From assembly GCA_944354125.1 (NCBI GenBank), contig CALVPT010000001.1, positions 124,001 through 188,000 on the forward strand: DNA of 64,000 bases, given 5' to 3'. Shown in pieces: positions 36,418 through 44,045 of the stretch. The stretch's first letter is position 1. Every line of letters starts with the position of its first letter. Under the pieces are notes generated by a model. It saw only the letters and a list, made by a program, of their open reading frames with translations. It made no database searches and had not been told where the DNA came from. This DNA is from an uncultured Clostridia bacterium. Lineage in GTDB: Bacteria; Bacillota; Clostridia; Christensenellales; Borkfalkiaceae. A program made the translations under genes and the position numbers.

Positions 36418-37320
36418 TTACCTTTCAAAGTCGCCGAAATATATGACCTCTTCCTCAAGGGTCACGCCGAATCTGAGTTTGACTTCCTCTCTTACCAGCG
36501 ATATAAGTCTGAACACGTCCGACGCGCTGCCGCCGTCGTTTATGATAAAGTTGGCGTGTTCGTCTGAGACAAACGCTCCGCCAATTCTTCTGCCCTTTAA
36601 ACCTGCCTTTTCTATGAGCCGCGCGGCATAGTCGCCCGCGGGATTTTTAAAAACGCATCCGCAACTTTTTCCCTTGGGAAGGTTGCGCCTTCGTCGGGAA
36701 AACTCCTTTATCCTTTCCTCCACGACCGACCGCTCAGACACATCAACTTTAAGCAATATTGACAATATTATTGCATTTATGTCACGCATAGTACTATGTT
36801 TATAGCTATAATGACAGGCATAATTGCTTAATTTAACTGTTTTACCGTTATAAAGCGTGACACTTACGACATTTTCGCCTATGTATTTTCCTGCCGCCCC
36901 ACCATTCATATAAGCTATTCCACCGATGGTTGCAGGTATGTTTACAAGGTACTCAAGGCCGCCTAAGCCACGCAATCTGCAATAATTCAGAAGGGTTGAC
37001 ACCTTTGTTCCTGCCAGGCAAAAGAGCCTGTCATCCGCCACCCTCACTATGCCTGTAAGCTTTTTAGTGCAGATAATTTCTCTCATGCAGCCACCGTCAG
37101 CCGCCAGAATGTCAGAACCGTTGCCAAGCACGAGCGGCGGCGAGCCGTGAGACAATGCTACAGAATACGCGCTCTTTGCCTCATACAAATTTTTGGGGAA
37201 ATAGATTTCAGCTCCCCCACCGAGGCCGTAAGTCGTGAGCTCTTTAAGCTGTCTTACCTCGGGCGCAATCGAATTATTTATCTTGATTTTGTGCGGAACT
37301 CCACCTTTATATAATACCAT
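36418..37320 (-). CDS. murB: UDP-N-acetylenolpyruvoylglucosamine reductase MurB
   Basis: Reduces UDP-GlcNAc-enolpyruvate to UDP-MurNAc in peptidoglycan synthesis. The FAD domain shows TTYGLGGGAEIYFPKN, LGNGSDILAADGG and NIPATIGGIAYMNGGAAGKY. The substrate domain has KSCGCVFKNPAGDYAARLIE, with Cys at the usual proton-donor Ser position, a variant seen in other MurBs. 300 residues. The ATG has no SD, and a promoter -10 box overlaps the first codons, so the exact start is uncertain. Confidence 0.93.
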   Translation of the reverse strand: MVLYKGGVPHKIKINNSIAPEVRQLKELTTYGLGGGAEIYFPKNLYEAKSAYSVALSHGSPPLVLGNGSDILAADGGCMREIICTKKLTGIVRVADDRLFCLAGTKVSTLLNYCRLRGLGGLEYLVNIPATIGGIAYMNGGAAGKYIGENVVSVTLYNGKTVKLSNYACHYSYKHSTMRDINAIILSILLKVDVSERSVVEERIKEFSRRRRNLPKGKSCGCVFKNPAGDYAARLIEKAGLKGRRIGGAFVSDEHANFIINDGGSASDVFRLISLVREEVKLRFGVTLEEEVIYFGDFER

Positions 37321-37339
37321 TTTTTTAGTCTTTTATCAA
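37311..37339 (-). promoter_or_regulatory. Promoter-like element overlapping the murB start codon
   Basis: Minus strand: TTGATA (37334-37339), a 17-base spacer and TATTAT (37311-37316). The spacer contains the murB ATG. A purine run AAAGGTGGAG follows. If active, its transcript would begin inside the reading frame. Confidence 0.45.
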
Positions 37340-38251
37340 TTACTTTAAGAGATTTTTTATTTTATTTATGTCGCCTGACGGAGCTGCATTTTTAAGCTGC
37401 GATATGTAATCTTCGGAACAATACGATGTAAGCCTGTAAGAATATTCCGCCGCGGCAAGATTTGCCATGCTTTGGTTGTCGTCGTAGACGGTATTGCCGC
37501 TGAAAAGCCCCAGAGATTTTACATTATTATTTTCCACCAGATAATCAATAAAAATTTCGGCGGCGGCGCAACGCTCTTTATCATGTGTCAGCACGGATAT
37601 ATTCTGATATAGGTCGTTGAAGCCCGTAAGCGGCTTTACGCTGTATTCGACTTTGCGCGAGATAAAGCGGTAAATATCCCTCTGCGTGCCGAGAAGATAC
37701 CTGTAACTGCCGTCCAGAAGTTTCAAATAGGCGTTTACCGAACTTTCCCTTGCAGCACCGCCAAGGCCTGCAACAGCCGCGGCAACTTCAACAAGATTAT
37801 CTTTGCCTGCATTGATAACGGTATTCTGCAAATTTACATCGCTGAAATCTGCCGAAGCGTCGAGCGCAATAATACAATATGCGCCGTTGCACCAGGTCGT
37901 ATATCCGAAACTCTGATTTACATAGTTTTCTATTCCCGAAAAACCTGCGTTATATGATATTAAATCGGGCTTATGTCCGAGCGCTAAATTTTCCCTTGCC
38001 GCAGTTGCGCTCAGAGAAGTGACGTTGAAATAGATATTCTTCCCGCTGAAACACTTCTTTGCCGCATCGGAAAGGAATTTCGCCCTTGAGCCCTTTCCGC
38101 CCTCAAAACCGTCAATCTGCCACAGCTCTATGAGCATTACGTCGTCAGTTCCGCGCTCTTCGGTCTTATGCGTCAAAATGTACGCTATCGGCGTCATTAC
38201 CGCCACAATGACTATGACCATTATAAGCGCCGCTATCCTTTTTATGTGCAT
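37340..38251 (-). CDS. Membrane-anchored solute-binding-like protein (orphan)
   Basis: 303 residues with an N-terminal membrane segment (about 6-27) and no lipobox cysteine. The rest resembles periplasmic-binding-protein-like folds (KPDLISYNAGFSGIENYV, GYTTWCNGAYCIIALD, AAAEIFIDYLVENNNVKSLGLF), the last being typical of the C-terminal part of class-1 solute-binding proteins. No ABC permease or ATPase is adjacent; murB follows after 20 bp. A sensing role or a transporter encoded elsewhere are both possible. A TATAAT lies 2 bases before the ATG. Confidence 0.6.
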   Translation of the reverse strand: MHIKRIAALIMVIVIVAVMTPIAYILTHKTEERGTDDVMLIELWQIDGFEGGKGSRAKFLSDAAKKCFSGKNIYFNVTSLSATAARENLALGHKPDLISYNAGFSGIENYVNQSFGYTTWCNGAYCIIALDASADFSDVNLQNTVINAGKDNLVEVAAAVAGLGGAARESSVNAYLKLLDGSYRYLLGTQRDIYRFISRKVEYSVKPLTGFNDLYQNISVLTHDKERCAAAEIFIDYLVENNNVKSLGLFSGNTVYDDNQSMANLAAAEYSYRLTSYCSEDYISQLKNAAPSGDINKIKNLLK

Positions 38252-38286
38252 ACATTATAATATAGCTTTGCCCATCAAAAAATACA

Positions 38287-38320
38287 TAGGGGAATATCCC
38301 CCGTCGGAAATATTCCCCTA
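38287..38320 (-). terminator. Terminator-like hairpin after the small ORF
   Basis: A perfect 11-bp stem TAGGGGAATAT/ATATTCCCCTA (38287-38297 with 38310-38320), followed on the minus strand by TGTATTTTTTG. It ends a short transcription unit that begins near 38625. Confidence 0.7.
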
Positions 38321-38456
38321 TACCGCCTCGTTCACCGCAAATTTTTGTGCCTCGGCTATATATAAAGCGCATGTGCTTGCAAGATTATATTGAGCATAAA
38401 TCGCAATATTATGCGCCGTTTTGCAGTCAGATGCATATTTAATGTTTATCGAGCAA

Positions 38457-38564
38457 TCATTCGCCGAAAAGTTTCGGTATTAAACGCACCAAATTTCGCG
38501 TAAGTAAAGACGCGTCATACCAAGTCGTATGTAAACTGAAAGTATCATTGTTTTTGTTTTTCAA
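38457..38564 (-). CDS. 35-residue small protein with TTG start (unknown)
   Basis: A perfect AGGAGG (38571-38576) lies 6 bases before a TTG at 38562-38564. The frame reads MKNKNNDTFSLHTTWYDASL and continues to LTRNLVRLIPKLFGE before TGA. The second half could form an amphipathic helix (LLTRNLVRLIPKLF). A promoter, a leader hairpin (38594-38618) and a terminator hairpin frame it, which argues for a real transcript. I recognise no family. It could instead be a leader peptide or part of a small RNA. Confidence 0.5.
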   Translation of the reverse strand: MKNKNNDTFSLHTTWYDASLLTRNLVRLIPKLFGE

Positions 38565-38593
38565 TGATGACCTCCTGTGTACTTGATTGTTTG

Positions 38594-38618
38594 GCTAAAG
38601 AGCCTCGCTCAGTTTAGC
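38594..38618 (-). promoter_or_regulatory. Leader hairpin upstream of the small ORF
   Basis: Stem GCTAAA/TTTAGC with an inner GAGC/GCTC (38594-38603 with 38607-38618, a 2-base bulge), located 18 bases upstream of the AGGAGG. It could control translation of the small ORF or stabilise its mRNA. Confidence 0.45.
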
Positions 38619-38630
38619 ACATAGAAGATT

Positions 38631-38659
38631 TTTATATATTAAACAAGCTTGGGCGACAA
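38631..38659 (-). promoter_or_regulatory. Candidate promoter of the small ORF
   Basis: Minus strand: TTGTCG (38654-38659), a 17-base spacer and TATAAA (38631-38636). Confidence 0.5.
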
Positions 38660-38709
38660 AAGCCATCAGATTGCCACTGACATATTCAGTAGTTTTTTCT
38701 TTATAAGAA

Positions 38710-38750
38710 AATGCGCTCACGAAAGTTAAAAAAACTTTCGCGAGCGCATT
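38710..38750 (-). terminator. Terminator after yebC
   Basis: An 18-bp stem with one mismatch, AATGCGCTCACGAAAGTT with its partner (38710-38727 and 38733-38750), followed on the minus strand by TTCTTATAA. It lies 87 bases past the yebC stop and ends the infC-to-yebC operon. Confidence 0.75.
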
Positions 38751-38836
38751 ACAAGTTCGGTATCGTAGATTAAATCGGCAACTTGCCTTTTAGTTGGATA
38801 TACAGGCGAATTACATATCCGTTATCGCCGTATAAA

Positions 38837-39577
38837 TCAGTCCTCGTCGTCCTCTTCGGGGAGCTCTACGTTGTGGTATACGTTCTGTACGTCGTCGAGC
38901 TCTTCGAGCCTGTCGATCATCTTCTGGAAGGTTGCAAGCTTGTCTTCGGGAAGAGTTACATAGTTCTGGGGAATCATCTTTATTTCTGCCTCGAGGAAGT
39001 TTACGCCCTTATCCTCGAAGAACTTACGCACTTCCGAGAACTTTTCGGGAGTCGTATAGACTTCGTATGCGTCCTCACCGGGCACGAAATCCTCTGCCTC
39101 GGCTTCGAGACAATACTCCATCATTGTATCCTCGTCGAGCGCAACCGTCTTTTCGATTACAATTACGCCCTTGTTGTCAAACTGATAGCTTACGCAGCCG
39201 GGCTTACCCATCTGACCGCCGCACTTCGACATTGTCGAGCTTATGTCGCCCGAAGTCCTGTTTACGTTGTCGGTAAGAGTCTTGATGATTACCGCAGAAC
39301 CTGCCACGCCGTAACCTTCATAGGTAAGTTCCTTATAGTCCTTGCCGCTGAGTTCGCCTGCAGCCCTTGCAATAGACCTCTTGATGTTGTCGTTGGGCAT
39401 ATTTGCAGCCTTAGCCTTAGCTATGACGTCGGCGAGCTTGCTGTTGGTTTCGGGATTGGGGTTGGACTTTGCAGCAACTGCAAGTTCCCTGCCTATCTTA
39501 GTGAATATTGCGCCGCGGGCTGCGTCTGTCTTGCCCTTCTTAGCGGCTATGTTATGCCATTTTGAATGTCCTGACAT
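38837..39577 (-). CDS. yebC: YebC/PmpR family protein
   Basis: 246 residues starting MSGHSKWHNIAAKKGKTDAA, with the conserved GGQMGKPGCVSYQFDNKGVI and a very acidic C terminus (ELPEEDDED). YebC proteins were long annotated as transcription regulators. More recent work on the YebC/TACO1 family links them to translation of proline-rich stretches. Position in an operon after infC-rpmI-rplT and an rRNA methyltransferase fits a translation role. Confidence 0.95.
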   Translation of the reverse strand: MSGHSKWHNIAAKKGKTDAARGAIFTKIGRELAVAAKSNPNPETNSKLADVIAKAKAANMPNDNIKRSIARAAGELSGKDYKELTYEGYGVAGSAVIIKTLTDNVNRTSGDISSTMSKCGGQMGKPGCVSYQFDNKGVIVIEKTVALDEDTMMEYCLEAEAEDFVPGEDAYEVYTTPEKFSEVRKFFEDKGVNFLEAEIKMIPQNYVTLPEDKLATFQKMIDRLEELDDVQNVYHNVELPEEDDED

Positions 39578-39588
39578 GATTATTTCTC

Positions 39589-40317
39589 CTATATTTTATT
39601 GTTCTTCAGCGCATACATCGCAATTGCCGCGGAAACGCCTGCATTCAGGCTTTCGCACGTAGGGCGCATGGGTATTTTTACGGTAAATTCTGAAAGCGCC
39701 TTTATCCTGTCGCTTACTCCGCCGCCCTCATTTCCTATGCACAGACAAAATTTTTCGGGTGCGTTGAACGTGAATATATTCTCTCCGCCCATGTCGGCCG
39801 TGATTACGGGGACATCCCCCAGCATACTCAGTGCGTCGTCCAAAGTACAGTCATAGATATTTACGAAAAATATTCCGCTCATGCTGGCCCTTACGACCTT
39901 TGGCGAATAGGCATCGACGCAGTTGACCGCATAGATATCCTCATACCCTGCGGCATTTGCCGTCCTGATAATCGTGCCTAGGTTTCCCGGGTCCTGTATT
40001 CTGTCGAGGAGAAGACATTGCCCTTTGGGAGGTTTTGCATTAAGCCTTGGAATCTCAACCGTGGCAAGCACGCCCTGCGGCGTCTTTTCGTTGGAAATAT
40101 ACTCAAAAATCCCGTCCGAAAGCAATACCGCGCCATTATACTTTTCTGCGTACTGCTCCGTGCAATAGACGGCGGTTATTTTGCAACCTGCCGCAATGCA
40201 TTCATCTACGCTCTTAATGCCCTCGACGATATATTCGCCGTATTCGCGCCTGTACTTCTTTTCGGCAAGCGAGACCAGCTTTTTAACCGTCGGATTTGCC
40301 CGTGATGTAATAAGCAT
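39589..40317 (-). CDS. TrmH/SpoU family RNA 2'-O-methyltransferase
   Basis: A SPOUT methyltransferase of 242 residues. It has an N-terminal substrate-binding domain and the three knot motifs DPGNLGTIIRTANAAG, CIGNEGGGVSDRI and SLNAGVSAAIAMYAL. It probably modifies 23S rRNA (TsnR/RlmB-like); the target nucleotide cannot be told from the sequence. It lies between rplT and yebC, 11 bp before the latter. Confidence 0.9.
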   Translation of the reverse strand: MLITSRANPTVKKLVSLAEKKYRREYGEYIVEGIKSVDECIAAGCKITAVYCTEQYAEKYNGAVLLSDGIFEYISNEKTPQGVLATVEIPRLNAKPPKGQCLLLDRIQDPGNLGTIIRTANAAGYEDIYAVNCVDAYSPKVVRASMSGIFFVNIYDCTLDDALSMLGDVPVITADMGGENIFTFNAPEKFCLCIGNEGGGVSDRIKALSEFTVKIPMRPTCESLNAGVSAAIAMYALKNNKI

Positions 40318-40346
40318 ACTGAAATTTTACCCGCTTAAAATGGTCA

Positions 40347-40366
40347 GGGTAGCGCAAGCGCTACCC
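40347..40366 (-). terminator. Hairpin between rplT and the methyltransferase gene
   Basis: A 9-bp stem GGGTAGCGC/GCGCTACCC (40347-40355 with 40358-40366). On the minus strand it is followed by TGACCATTTTAA, a poor U-tract, so it may terminate partially or protect the 3' end of the ribosomal-protein mRNA. Confidence 0.5.
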
Positions 40367-40382
40367 CGAAATAAGCTGTGTA

Positions 40383-40733
40383 TTAAACAGCTGCCTTAGC
40401 CTTCTCGGCAAGTGCAGCGAACGCCGCAGCGTCGTTTACCGCAAGGTCAGCAAGTACTTTTCTGTTGAGGTTGATGCCTGCAACCTTGAGTCCGTGCATG
40501 AACTTGGAATAGGAAAGACCGTTTACCCTTGCTGCAGCGTTGATACGTGCGATCCAGAGCGAACGCATGTCGCGCTTTCTCAGCCTTCTGCCGACGAAAG
40601 CGTAGTTTAAGGACTTCATTACCGCTTCGCGGGCGATTCTGTAGTTCTTGGACTTGTTTCCGAAATAACCTTTTGCAAGGCGCATTATCTTTCTGCGCTT
40701 CTTTAAAGCGTTTACCGTTCTCTTAATACGCAT
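40383..40733 (-). CDS. rplT: 50S ribosomal protein L20
   Basis: 116 residues beginning [20 protein letters not shown], with the L20 core [20 protein letters not shown]. It binds 23S rRNA early in assembly and, in Bacillota, represses its own infC-rpmI-rplT operon through the leader. 14 bp after rpmI. Confidence 0.98.
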   Translation of the reverse strand: MRIKRTVNALKKRRKIMRLAKGYFGNKSKNYRIAREAVMKSLNYAFVGRRLRKRDMRSLWIARINAAARVNGLSYSKFMHGLKVAGINLNRKVLADLAVNDAAAFAALAEKAKAAV

Positions 40734-40747
40734 TATTCAATCCTCCT

Positions 40748-40948
40748 TTACGCCTTATAGGGAATCATAGACTTGACTGTAGATTCCTGAGTGCTGGAAA
40801 CGAGCGTGTTCTGACGCAAATTTCTCTTTCTCTTTCTGTTCTTGGTTTCAGCTTTGTGGTTCTTGCCGCCGTGAGGTCTCTGAACCTTGCCGCTTGCGGT
40901 AAGCCAGAAGCGCTTCTTAGAACCGCTGTGTGATTTCTGCTTAGGCAT
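40748..40948 (-). CDS. rpmI: 50S ribosomal protein L35
   Basis: 66 residues beginning MPKQKSHSGSKKRFWLTASG. The ATG at 40946-40948 has GGAGG 8 bases upstream, so the upstream in-frame TTG is rejected. Confidence 0.97.
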   Translation of the reverse strand: MPKQKSHSGSKKRFWLTASGKVQRPHGGKNHKAETKNRKRKRNLRQNTLVSSTQESTVKSMIPYKA

Positions 40949-40985
40949 ATTTTTATCCTCCAATGAATATTTTACAAATTTAAAT

Positions 40986-41504
40986 TCAGGCCTTTGCGGG
41001 GGAAAGCATCATGGTTATCATCCTGCCTTCCGCAACGGGCTTTTTATCCTGGACGGCCTTGCCGCCGAGCCCTTCGAAAAAGTCCTGCATGACCTTGACA
41101 CCCTGATAGGAACGGGCATTTTCCCTGCCCTTCATCCTTATGGATACCTTTACTTTGTTGCCCGCTTCAAGGAATTTGAGGCACTGCTTTGTCTTTACCG
41201 CAATATCGCCCACGTCGATCGTCATCGAAAGGCGTATTTCCTTGATTTCGATCTGTGTCTGATTCTTGCGGTTTTCCTTGTCCTTTTTTGCCTGCTCGTA
41301 CTTGAACTTGGAATAGTCCATTATTTTGCAGACGGGCGGAACGGCATTGGGCGAAATCTTGACGAGGTCGAGGTCGGCCTCTTCGGCGAGCTTTAACGCC
41401 TGGAAAGACGACATGACGCCCACCATATTTCCGTCAGCACCTATGACCCTGACTTCCTTGTCCCTGATTGCCTCGTTTACCTGATATAACTCTTTTATAA
41501 CCAT
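40986..41504 (-). CDS. infC: Translation initiation factor IF-3
   Basis: 172 residues from the ATG at 41502-41504. It has the N-terminal domain (YQVNEAIRDKEVRVIG), linker (PPVCKIMDYSKFKYEQAKK) and C-terminal domain (VKVSIRMKGRENARS, KPVAEGRMITMMLSP). The nearest SD-like GAGG leaves only 3-4 bases before this ATG, while an ATA two codons later (41496-41498) has normal spacing. infC genes often use rare starts for autoregulation, so the true start is open. Confidence 0.95.
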   Translation of the reverse strand: MVIKELYQVNEAIRDKEVRVIGADGNMVGVMSSFQALKLAEEADLDLVKISPNAVPPVCKIMDYSKFKYEQAKKDKENRKNQTQIEIKEIRLSMTIDVGDIAVKTKQCLKFLEAGNKVKVSIRMKGRENARSYQGVKVMQDFFEGLGGKAVQDKKPVAEGRMITMMLSPAKA

Positions 41505-41647
41505 ATACCTCTCTTGATTTATGACAACAAAATATCGGGTTACGCAAAAGTAACCCGATAAATGCATTGCGCCGTTATTGCGGCGAACTTTACATTATTA
41601 GCGCTTGCATACTCTACGCAAGGCGAAAGGGGTTATCCTTTGCTTAC
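41505..41647 (-). promoter_or_regulatory. L20-type leader with attenuator hairpin
   Basis: The leader of infC-rpmI-rplT, about 143 bases. It contains AAGGATAACCCCTTTCG-like and GC-rich segments and ends in an 11-bp stem TATCGGGTTAC/GTAACCCGATA (41533-41543 with 41550-41560) followed on the minus strand by TATTTTGTTGT. Operon position and a terminator before infC match the L20 autoregulatory leader of Bacillota. The L20-binding pseudoknot was not verified. Confidence 0.6.
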
Positions 41648-41653
41648 TCATAT

Positions 41654-41682
41654 ATAATACAACTATTTTGCCGCGAAGTCAA
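41654..41682 (-). promoter_or_regulatory. Promoter of the infC-rpmI-rplT operon
   Basis: Minus strand: TTGACT (41677-41682), a 17-base spacer and TATTAT (41654-41659), directly after the thrS stop codon. Confidence 0.8.
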
Positions 41683-41691
41683 CTGATTTAA

Positions 41692-43647
41692 TCAGAAAAT
41701 TACCTTTTTTCTGTCTTCGCGGACGACTAAGTTCTCGAAATCTTCCTTGGACATGGTAGTCTTTTCCTCTACTCCGCGCTTGTTGACGTTGACGGTGCCT
41801 TCCTCGGCCTCCTTATCGCCGACAACGAGGATATAGGGAATTTTATCGAGCTTGGCTTCCCTTATCTTGTAGCCGATTTTTTCGTTCCTGCCGTCGACTT
41901 CCGCACGTATTCCGAGCTCTGAAAGATCTGCGCATACCTTGTCGGCATATTCCTTTGTCCTGTCGGTGATGGGAAGCACCTTGACCTGGGTAGGGCACAT
42001 CCAGAGAGGGAACGCTCCGCCGTACTTTTCGATGAGGAAAGCAAGCGTCCTTTCATAGCAGCCGATCGAGCTCCTGTGAATGACATAGGGCGTACGCTTG
42101 GTTCCGTCGACGTCGATATACTGCATCTCGAAGCTTTCGCCTGCCGCAAAGTCAATCTGAATGGTGATTAAGGTATCTTCCTTGCCGTGAACGTTCTTTA
42201 TCTGCACGTCGAGCTTGGGTCCGTAGAAAGCCGCCTCGTCGTCTGCTTCGACATAGTCTATGCCGAGGTCGTCGAGGATATACTTCATCATTGCCTCTGT
42301 CTTGGTCCACGCCTCGTCGTTGTCGATGTACTTATCCGACTTGGACGCGCCCCTCTTGGAGAAACGATAGGTTACGTCGTTGCGCATTCCGAGGCAATCG
42401 AGAATGTAATACGACAGGTCGAGGCAACGCTTGAACTCGTCCTCCACCTGCTCCTTGGTGCAGATGATGTGACCGTCAGAAAGCGTGAACTGACGTATTC
42501 TTATGAGGCCGTGCATCTCGCCCGAAGCTTCCTTTCTGAATTCGGTAGCCGTCTCGGAATAGCGGCAGGGAAGGTCGCGGTAGGACTTGAGGCCGTTCTT
42601 ATAAATCTGATACTGGAAAGGACAGGTCATGGGGCGCAGAGCCATAATCTCTTCGCCGTTGAGAGATTCGCCCTTTTCGTCGAGGTCGCCGAGCACGAAC
42701 ATCTTGTCGCGATAGTGATCCCAGTGGCCTGAAATCTTATAGAGGTCGGATTTTGCCATGAGGGGGGTCTTGGTAATCATGAATCCCCTCTTTGCCTCTT
42801 CGTCTTCTACAAAGCGCGAGAGAATCTGAAGAATCTTTGCGCCCTTGGGCATCAGAATGGGCAGACCCTGGCCGATTACGTCGCTGGTCATGAATATTCC
42901 AAGCTCTCTGCCGAGCTTGTTGTGGTCGCGCTTTTTAGCCTCTTCGACTGCGGCGAGGTACTCTTCCATCTGGCTCTTCTTTTCGAATGCGGTGCCGTAG
43001 ATACGGGTGAGCATCTTATTCTTTTCGCTGCCCCTCCAGTATGCGCCCGTAAGCGATATGAGCTTGAACGCCTTGATTTTGCCCGTCGAGGGAAGATGAG
43101 GTCCCTTGCAGAGGTCGGTAAATGAACCCTGCTTATAGAAGGAGATTACCGCGTCTTCGGGAAGATCCTCAATGAGCTCTACCTTATACTTTTCCTTGTA
43201 CTTGGTCATGAGCTCGATTGCCTCCTTTCTGGGGAGTTCGAAGCGCTCTATGGGAGTATTGGCCTTGATTATCTTTGCCATTTCGCTCTCTATCTTTTCA
43301 AAGTCGTCCTGCGTTATGGGCGTCTTGAAGTCGATGTCGTAATAGAAACCGTTTTCGATTACGGGACCGATTGCGAGATTGCAGGTAGGATAGATGGTCT
43401 TTACTGCCTGTGCGAGCACGTGCGCGCAGGTATGACGATATACGTCGAGTCCCTCTTTATCCTTAAGCGTCACGATTTCAACCGTATCGCCGTCCGAAAG
43501 ATGCGTCCTTATGTCGACGAGTTTGCCGTTGACCTTTGCAGCTACGGCATTTCTTGCAAGGCCGTCGGAGATTGCCGCCGCGCATCTGAGGCAGTCGGCG
43601 CCCTCTTCCAGGCTGAGCTGTTCACCGTTTTTAAGTAAAATGTTCAT
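41692..43647 (-). CDS. thrS: Threonyl-tRNA synthetase
   Basis: 651 residues with TGS domain, editing domain (YRHTCAHVLAQAVKTIYP and the HxxxH region), class II core (motif 2 around MTCPFQYQIYKN, RYSETATEFRKE, GLIRIRQFTLSDGHI; motif 3 HRSSIGCYERTLAFL) and the anticodon-binding domain. Normal length. SD AAGGAG precedes the ATG. Controlled by the T-box leader just upstream. Confidence 0.98.
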   Translation of the reverse strand: MNILLKNGEQLSLEEGADCLRCAAAISDGLARNAVAAKVNGKLVDIRTHLSDGDTVEIVTLKDKEGLDVYRHTCAHVLAQAVKTIYPTCNLAIGPVIENGFYYDIDFKTPITQDDFEKIESEMAKIIKANTPIERFELPRKEAIELMTKYKEKYKVELIEDLPEDAVISFYKQGSFTDLCKGPHLPSTGKIKAFKLISLTGAYWRGSEKNKMLTRIYGTAFEKKSQMEEYLAAVEEAKKRDHNKLGRELGIFMTSDVIGQGLPILMPKGAKILQILSRFVEDEEAKRGFMITKTPLMAKSDLYKISGHWDHYRDKMFVLGDLDEKGESLNGEEIMALRPMTCPFQYQIYKNGLKSYRDLPCRYSETATEFRKEASGEMHGLIRIRQFTLSDGHIICTKEQVEDEFKRCLDLSYYILDCLGMRNDVTYRFSKRGASKSDKYIDNDEAWTKTEAMMKYILDDLGIDYVEADDEAAFYGPKLDVQIKNVHGKEDTLITIQIDFAAGESFEMQYIDVDGTKRTPYVIHRSSIGCYERTLAFLIEKYGGAFPLWMCPTQVKVLPITDRTKEYADKVCADLSELGIRAEVDGRNEKIGYKIREAKLDKIPYILVVGDKEAEEGTVNVNKRGVEEKTTMSKEDFENLVVREDRKKVIF

Positions 43648-43696
43648 GATATTTGCTCCTTATCCGCCCTTAGTTCAGGCGCGGAATGGTGTTTTT

Positions 43697-43920
43697 ACAT
43701 TAAAAAAACGCCCTTAAACTTAAATAAAGCTTAAGGACGCATTGTATTGCGTGGTTCCACCCTAATTGCCGCGCATATGCGCAGCCACTTTTTTTATCGT
43801 CCGCGTTTTTAAAAGTGGTTTCCCGTTATCCCTTGACCATGCTCCCCTTTCAGCCGAGGGGGCGCTCTCTGCAAAAGCCGCAGGCGGTACTTGTCTTTTT
43901 ACGGACACGATTTATTTACT
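43697..43920 (-). promoter_or_regulatory. T-box riboswitch (threonine) ahead of thrS
   Basis: The minus strand carries the T-box AGGGTGGAACCACGC (43749-43763) and, after it, a terminator stem GCGTCCTTAA/TTAAGGGCG with a T7 run (about 43702-43740). Upstream, CGTGTCCG and CGCGGACG can close stem I. An ACC (Thr) triplet at 43817-43819 on the 3' side of stem I is a specifier candidate and would pair with the GGT anticodon of the tRNA-Thr in this window; another ACC lies at 43886-43888. Uncharged tRNA would favour read-through into thrS. Confidence 0.9.
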
Positions 43921-43926
43921 AAGTCT

Positions 43927-43955
43927 ATCTTATTACTTTTTTCGGCATTTGTCAA
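43927..43955 (-). promoter_or_regulatory. Promoter of the thrS T-box leader
   Basis: Minus strand: TTGACA (43950-43955), a 17-base spacer and TAAGAT (43927-43932). Confidence 0.85.
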
Positions 43956-43986
43956 CGGCTTTGAGGGTAAAATCTTTTTATTTTAT

Positions 43987-44016
43987 TTGCCAAATTGCTT
44001 TATTATAATGTATAAT
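43987..44016 (+). promoter_or_regulatory. Promoter of leuS
   Basis: TTGCCA (43987-43992), an 18-base spacer and TATAAT (44011-44016). The leader is about 23 bases with AGGAAG as SD. There is no T-box, unlike the divergent thrS. Confidence 0.7.
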
Positions 44017-44045
44017 AAAATTCGATTAAATTCAGGAAGTTTGAT

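Noticed and set aside
36650-36690. Cys replacing the usual Ser in the MurB active site
   Set aside because: GCVFKNP-type MurB proteins occur in other bacteria, so this is a known variant and not a defect.
38321-38456. A 53-codon minus-strand frame without a start in the gap before the binding-protein gene
   Set aside because: Somewhat protein-like composition, but no usable start codon, no SD and no recognisable domain.
38457-38564. Small ORF considered as the N-terminal remnant of an IS200-type transposase
   Set aside because: Only a loose HTTWY-like likeness; no catalytic HUH motif, no continuation and no element ends.
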